Positions 13,330-15,727 of a DNA stretch of 15,727 bases are shown here, one piece after another. The stretch is taken from positions 1 through 15,727 of the forward strand of contig CAYYQD010000034.1 of NCBI GenBank assembly GCA_964473735.1, read 5' to 3'. Every line of letters begins with the position of its first letter. The first letter of the stretch is position 1. The notes below the pieces were generated by a model that was not told the origin of the DNA, searched no databases, and saw nothing but the letters and a program-made list of their open reading frames with translations. A program made the position numbers and the translations under genes. Origin of the DNA: JAADCS01 sp964473735 (GTDB taxonomy: Bacteria > Hydrothermota > Hydrothermia > LBFQ01).

Positions 13330-14383
13330 AGAGACCCATCTCCTTCGCCCTCTCCCGCAGGTCCGCCTCCAGAAGGGCCTCTATTATAGGATCCAGCTCC
13401 CCGTTAAGAACACCCTCAAGGTCGTATATGGTGAAGTTTATACGGTGGTCCGTCACCCTGTTCTGGGGGAAGTTGTACGTCCTTATCTTCTCCGAGCGGT
13501 CCCCAGAACCTACGTAGACCTTCCGGAGCTGACGCAGTTCCTCCTCCTTCTGACCTTCGTAGTACTCCTGCAGTCTGGCTTTGAGTATCCTCAAGGCCTT
13601 GGCCCTGTTCTGATGCTGGGACCTCTCGTCCTGTACCGTTACCACTATCCCCGTGGGTATATGGGTGATGCGTACGGCCGACTCCGTTTTATTCACGTGC
13701 TGGCCACCGGCACCACCGGAGCGGAAGGTGTCTATCTTCAGGTCCTCCGGCCTTATCTCCACCTCAACGTCCTCGTACTCCGGAAGTACCACAACCGACG
13801 CTGCGGAGGTGTGTATCCTCCCGGAGGTCTCCGTTATCGGCACCCTCTGGACCCTATGTACTCCTCCCTCAAACTTCAGCAGACCGTAGGCCCCTCTCCC
13901 CTCAATCAGGAGGGTAACCTCTTTGTATCCACCCAAGTCGCTCTCCGTGAAGTCCGTTATTGAAACCTTCCAGCCCTTCCTCTCGGCGAAACGCACGTAC
14001 ATTTTGGCAAGGTCACCGGCGAAGAGGGCGGCCTCCTCCCCACCTACCCCGGCCCTTATCTCCAGTATGGCGTTCCCTTCGTCCCTCGGGTCCTTAGGTA
14101 TGAGGGCGTAGAAGATCCTCTCGTCCAACCTATCCGCCTCCTCCTTCAACCTCTCCATCTCCGCTTCTAAATCGGGGTCCCTTTCCTCTAACAGGAGGTC
14201 CTTTATGGCCTCTATATCGCCCTCAACCTCCCTCAATCTCCTTATGAGCTCCGCCGCCCTCTTCAGCTCCCTGTACTCGTTTAGAAGCCTCCGGAATTCG
14301 GACTGCGAGTAGTTCTGGGGGTACGCTATCTTCTTCTCCAGTTCCGAGAACCTCCGAAGGACCTCTTCGTACTGCCTTCTCAC
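13313..14383 (-). CDS. prfA: Peptide chain release factor 1 (RF1)
   Basis: 356 aa, full length. RF1 reads UAA and UAG in the ribosomal A site and triggers peptide release. GGQ at 226-228 (SGGAGGQHVNKTESAV) is the catalytic loop; PIT at 182-184 (RVPITETSGRIHTS) is the RF1-type PxT codon-recognition tripeptide, rather than the SPF of RF2. The N-terminal coiled helices (about 1-95) are typical. The start is GTG at 14383, four bases after the stop of the baeRF gene, so the two form an operon. prmC, the methyltransferase that modifies the GGQ glutamine and often follows prfA, is not adjacent; the next gene is convergent DUF3108, overlapping by 17 bases. Confidence 0.97.
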   Translation of the reverse strand: MRRQYEEVLRRFSELEKKIAYPQNYSQSEFRRLLNEYRELKRAAELIRRLREVEGDIEAIKDLLLEERDPDLEAEMERLKEEADRLDERIFYALIPKDPRDEGNAILEIRAGVGGEEAALFAGDLAKMYVRFAERKGWKVSITDFTESDLGGYKEVTLLIEGRGAYGLLKFEGGVHRVQRVPITETSGRIHTSAASVVVLPEYEDVEVEIRPEDLKIDTFRSGGAGGQHVNKTESAVRITHIPTGIVVTVQDERSQHQNRAKALRILKARLQEYYEGQKEEELRQLRKVYVGSGDRSEKIRTYNFPQNRVTDHRINFTIYDLEGVLNGELDPIIEALLEADLRERAKEMGLSKDAS

Positions 14384-14387
14384 GACC

Positions 14388-15539
14388 CTATACCTTCACC
14401 TCCATCTTCCACCGCATTATGGCTCCAACGCTCCGGCCTATGGCGTTTCGTAGGTCGTCCGTGTTGGCAACCTCAACCCTTCCGCCCATCCGCAGAACCT
14501 CTTCTACCAGCTTGTCGGTTATGTCGGGCGTATGTACGACCACGTCCGTATCCGTAGGACACTCCCCCTCAAAGGAGAAGTAGCCGGATGGATGGCATAT
14601 AAATCCCTCACGGGAGAAGTCTGGATCTATTATCAGGGTGTCCACGTTGCCCATGATAGCGAGGAGAACGGCCGGTTTGAGGCCCCTTACGGCCATCTCC
14701 AGCCCCAGAGCCTCGTTGAACCTCTTCAGGAGTTCCCTCTCGTCCTCTACGTCCAGCTCCCGGGTCTTATCTATAACGGCTCTATACACCTCGTTTTTAT
14801 TCGTTGGCCAGGAAAGGTGCAACTCCGCCCTGAAGGTCCTCTTAACGTAGGTGTGAAGTTTCTCAAGGATCAGGGAAACCATCTTCTCGTTGGGAGAAGA
14901 TAGGAAGAGGTTGTCGTAAGGCTCCTTTTTGTAGAGCTGGAAGAGGTAGTCGGCCACGGCCTTGGCTATACGGTTGCTCTCTTCGGATTTGAGGGCCTCT
15001 AAGTTCTTGGCCCTTAGGGTCCGGAAAACGGACATGTTAGCCACAGAAGTCTTAAAGACCCCCGGCTTCTCCGCCACCTCCTCTATGTCTATCTTATCAA
15101 CGACGTGGTGGATGGACCTCGCGTCCACCGTATAGACGTCTATCTCCTTCTTGCTAACGTTGGCGACCAGGTTCTTTCCGAAATCGCTCTCAACGGCATA
15201 CACCCCAAGTTTATAAGGGTGTATATCTACCACCAGCTCGTTCCTGAGAACGTAGGCTAACTTCACCACCTCAAAGTACCCCTCGTCGCTCTTAGAGAAT
15301 ATGGCTATCCCCCCCACGGGGATGCCCTCGTCGCTCTCAAGGTTCTTAGGGTCCTCAAAGAACTCCTCTATCTTTTTAAAGTCTTCAAAGACGCTCTCAA
15401 GATGTCTGGGGTCCAACCCCTTTTCCTTCAGAAACTCCCTGTAGCGCTTTATCAGGTTCTTTACCCTTATCAGGTACCTTGGGGGACGATCTGCCCTGTC
15501 GTCCGGTTGCAGGCTGATGTATATGCTGGTGTAGAACAT
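14388..15539 (-). CDS. Bacterial eRF1-like protein (baeRF family)
   Basis: 383 aa from the ATG at 15539. That start is chosen because TAAAAT ends 8 bases upstream; an in-frame GTG at 15578 would lie upstream of the predicted transcription start. The N-terminal YTSIYISLQPD, an R-x-x-x-x-K-N-L-I helix, and IAIFSKSDEGYFEVVKL match the opening domain of bacterial archaeo-eukaryotic release factor (baeRF) proteins. The middle (about 165-250) has LFLSSPNEKMVSLILEKL and fits the eRF1 central-domain fold. The C-terminal part (about 290-375), with NVDTLIIDPDF, EVLRMGGRVEVA and AIGRSVGAIMRW, resembles the L7Ae-like eRF1 domain 3, with Cys315 and Cys327 in the region of the archaeal zinc mini-domain. 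There is no GGQ, so peptide release is unlikely by the standard route; ribosome rescue or hibernation has been proposed for the family. It is co-transcribed with prfA. Confidence 0.75.
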   Translation of the reverse strand: MFYTSIYISLQPDDRADRPPRYLIRVKNLIKRYREFLKEKGLDPRHLESVFEDFKKIEEFFEDPKNLESDEGIPVGGIAIFSKSDEGYFEVVKLAYVLRNELVVDIHPYKLGVYAVESDFGKNLVANVSKKEIDVYTVDARSIHHVVDKIDIEEVAEKPGVFKTSVANMSVFRTLRAKNLEALKSEESNRIAKAVADYLFQLYKKEPYDNLFLSSPNEKMVSLILEKLHTYVKRTFRAELHLSWPTNKNEVYRAVIDKTRELDVEDERELLKRFNEALGLEMAVRGLKPAVLLAIMGNVDTLIIDPDFSREGFICHPSGYFSFEGECPTDTDVVVHTPDITDKLVEEVLRMGGRVEVANTDDLRNAIGRSVGAIMRWKMEVKV

Positions 15540-15547
15540 AGGTGGGG

Positions 15548-15553
15548 ATTTTA
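15548..15553 (-). promoter_or_regulatory. -10 element (TAAAAT) of the leaderless baeRF-prfA operon
   Basis: Minus-strand TAAAAT (15553 to 15548) is followed by CCCCACCT (8 bases) and the ATG at 15539. There is no Shine-Dalgarno sequence (CCCCACCT is its opposite in composition). The spacing equals that of the sufD, ybaB, M32 and S13 promoters. Confidence 0.68.
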
Positions 15554-15666
15554 CCGCTGAACGGTTGGCATAATCCACCTGTAATCCGTTTCATAAGTGG
15601 CCTCCGAGTCTACAGATGATCCAATTCCCTATGCTTGCACGTTGACCCAGGGGAACGTGAAGAGTG

Positions 15667-15727
15667 CTACCCCATGAACCTTGCAATGGCAAGGAGTATC
15701 CCGGCCAACGCTATAAACTGACCTACC
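15667..15727 (-). CDS. C-terminal end of a membrane protein (partial; possibly Lgt)
   Basis: Only the last 19 residues are in the window, ending in TAG at 15667-15669: VGQFIALAGILLAIARFMG. This is a hydrophobic membrane helix. The GQ followed by a helix resembles the C-terminus of prolipoprotein diacylglyceryl transferase (Lgt), but so short a piece cannot prove it. The 113 bases between this stop and the baeRF -10 element show no obvious terminator. Confidence 0.35.
   Translation of the reverse strand, partial: VGQFIALAGILLAIARFMG

Noticed and set aside
13445..13963. 172-codon plus-strand open frame inside prfA
   Set aside because: Antisense shadow of the conserved RF1 GGQ and PxT region.
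1..15727. CRISPR arrays, insertion sequences, prophage or toxin-antitoxin loci
   Set aside because: No regularly spaced repeats, transposase or integrase motifs, or terminal inverted repeats were found by reading both strands.

Overview
The window looks like part of the chromosome of a thermophilic, Gram-negative-type bacterium. Thermophily is inferred from coding regions rich in AGG (Arg), ATA (Ile) and charged residues, and from moderately high G+C (judged by eye, not computed). A double membrane is inferred from a type IX secretion (T9SS-like) C-terminal tag, a DUF3108 envelope protein and an S13 peptidase. The RF1, RecR, YbaB, RuvX and tRNA genes are bacterial. A deep-branching or candidate thermophilic phylum is plausible, but no gene here fixes the taxonomy. 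There are no transposases, phage genes or CRISPR arrays.

Layout from left to right. 1-608: a small secreted Cys-rich protein with a Gly9 linker and a T9SS-like tag. 725-1789: a SufD-like Fe-S assembly protein. 1790-3522 (minus): a three-gene overlapping operon, CPBP membrane protease, ArsR/SdpR-type repressor, SdpI-like immunity protein, with a candidate operator upstream. 3645-4961: a polyprenyl-phosphate sugar-1-phosphate transferase. 5055-6727: a sulfide:quinone oxidoreductase-like flavoprotein followed by DUF1641. 6745-7661 (minus): ybaB-recR. 7775-8511 (minus): a PTPS-III-type pterin enzyme followed by ruvX. 8588-10087: an M32 carboxypeptidase. 10132-10203: tRNA-Gln(CTG). 10542-11474: queG. 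11507-13329: an S13 D-Ala-D-Ala carboxypeptidase followed by DUF3108. 13313-15539 (minus): a bacterial eRF1-like (baeRF) protein followed by prfA (RF1). 15667-15727 (minus): the C-terminal end of another membrane protein.

The most general signal is transcriptional. Nine transcription units begin with a TATAAT-like hexamer ending only 6-9 nt before the start codon (exactly 8 nt in five), with no Shine-Dalgarno sequence, so their mRNAs should be leaderless. Several genes that lie inside operons or behind another gene (sdpI, arsR, DUF1641, DUF3108) instead carry good Shine-Dalgarno sequences. The pattern also decides starts: the baeRF gene starts at 15539 and the M32 gene at 8588, not at the upstream GTG codons.

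The most interesting gene pairing is the baeRF-prfA operon, which places an eRF1-fold protein in one transcript with the canonical release factor. Other points are three envelope or secreted proteins that share very short, uncharged hydrophobic N-termini in place of ordinary signal peptides, and a pterin synthase with no cysteine at all and the Pro-Glu active-site motif of PTPS-III.
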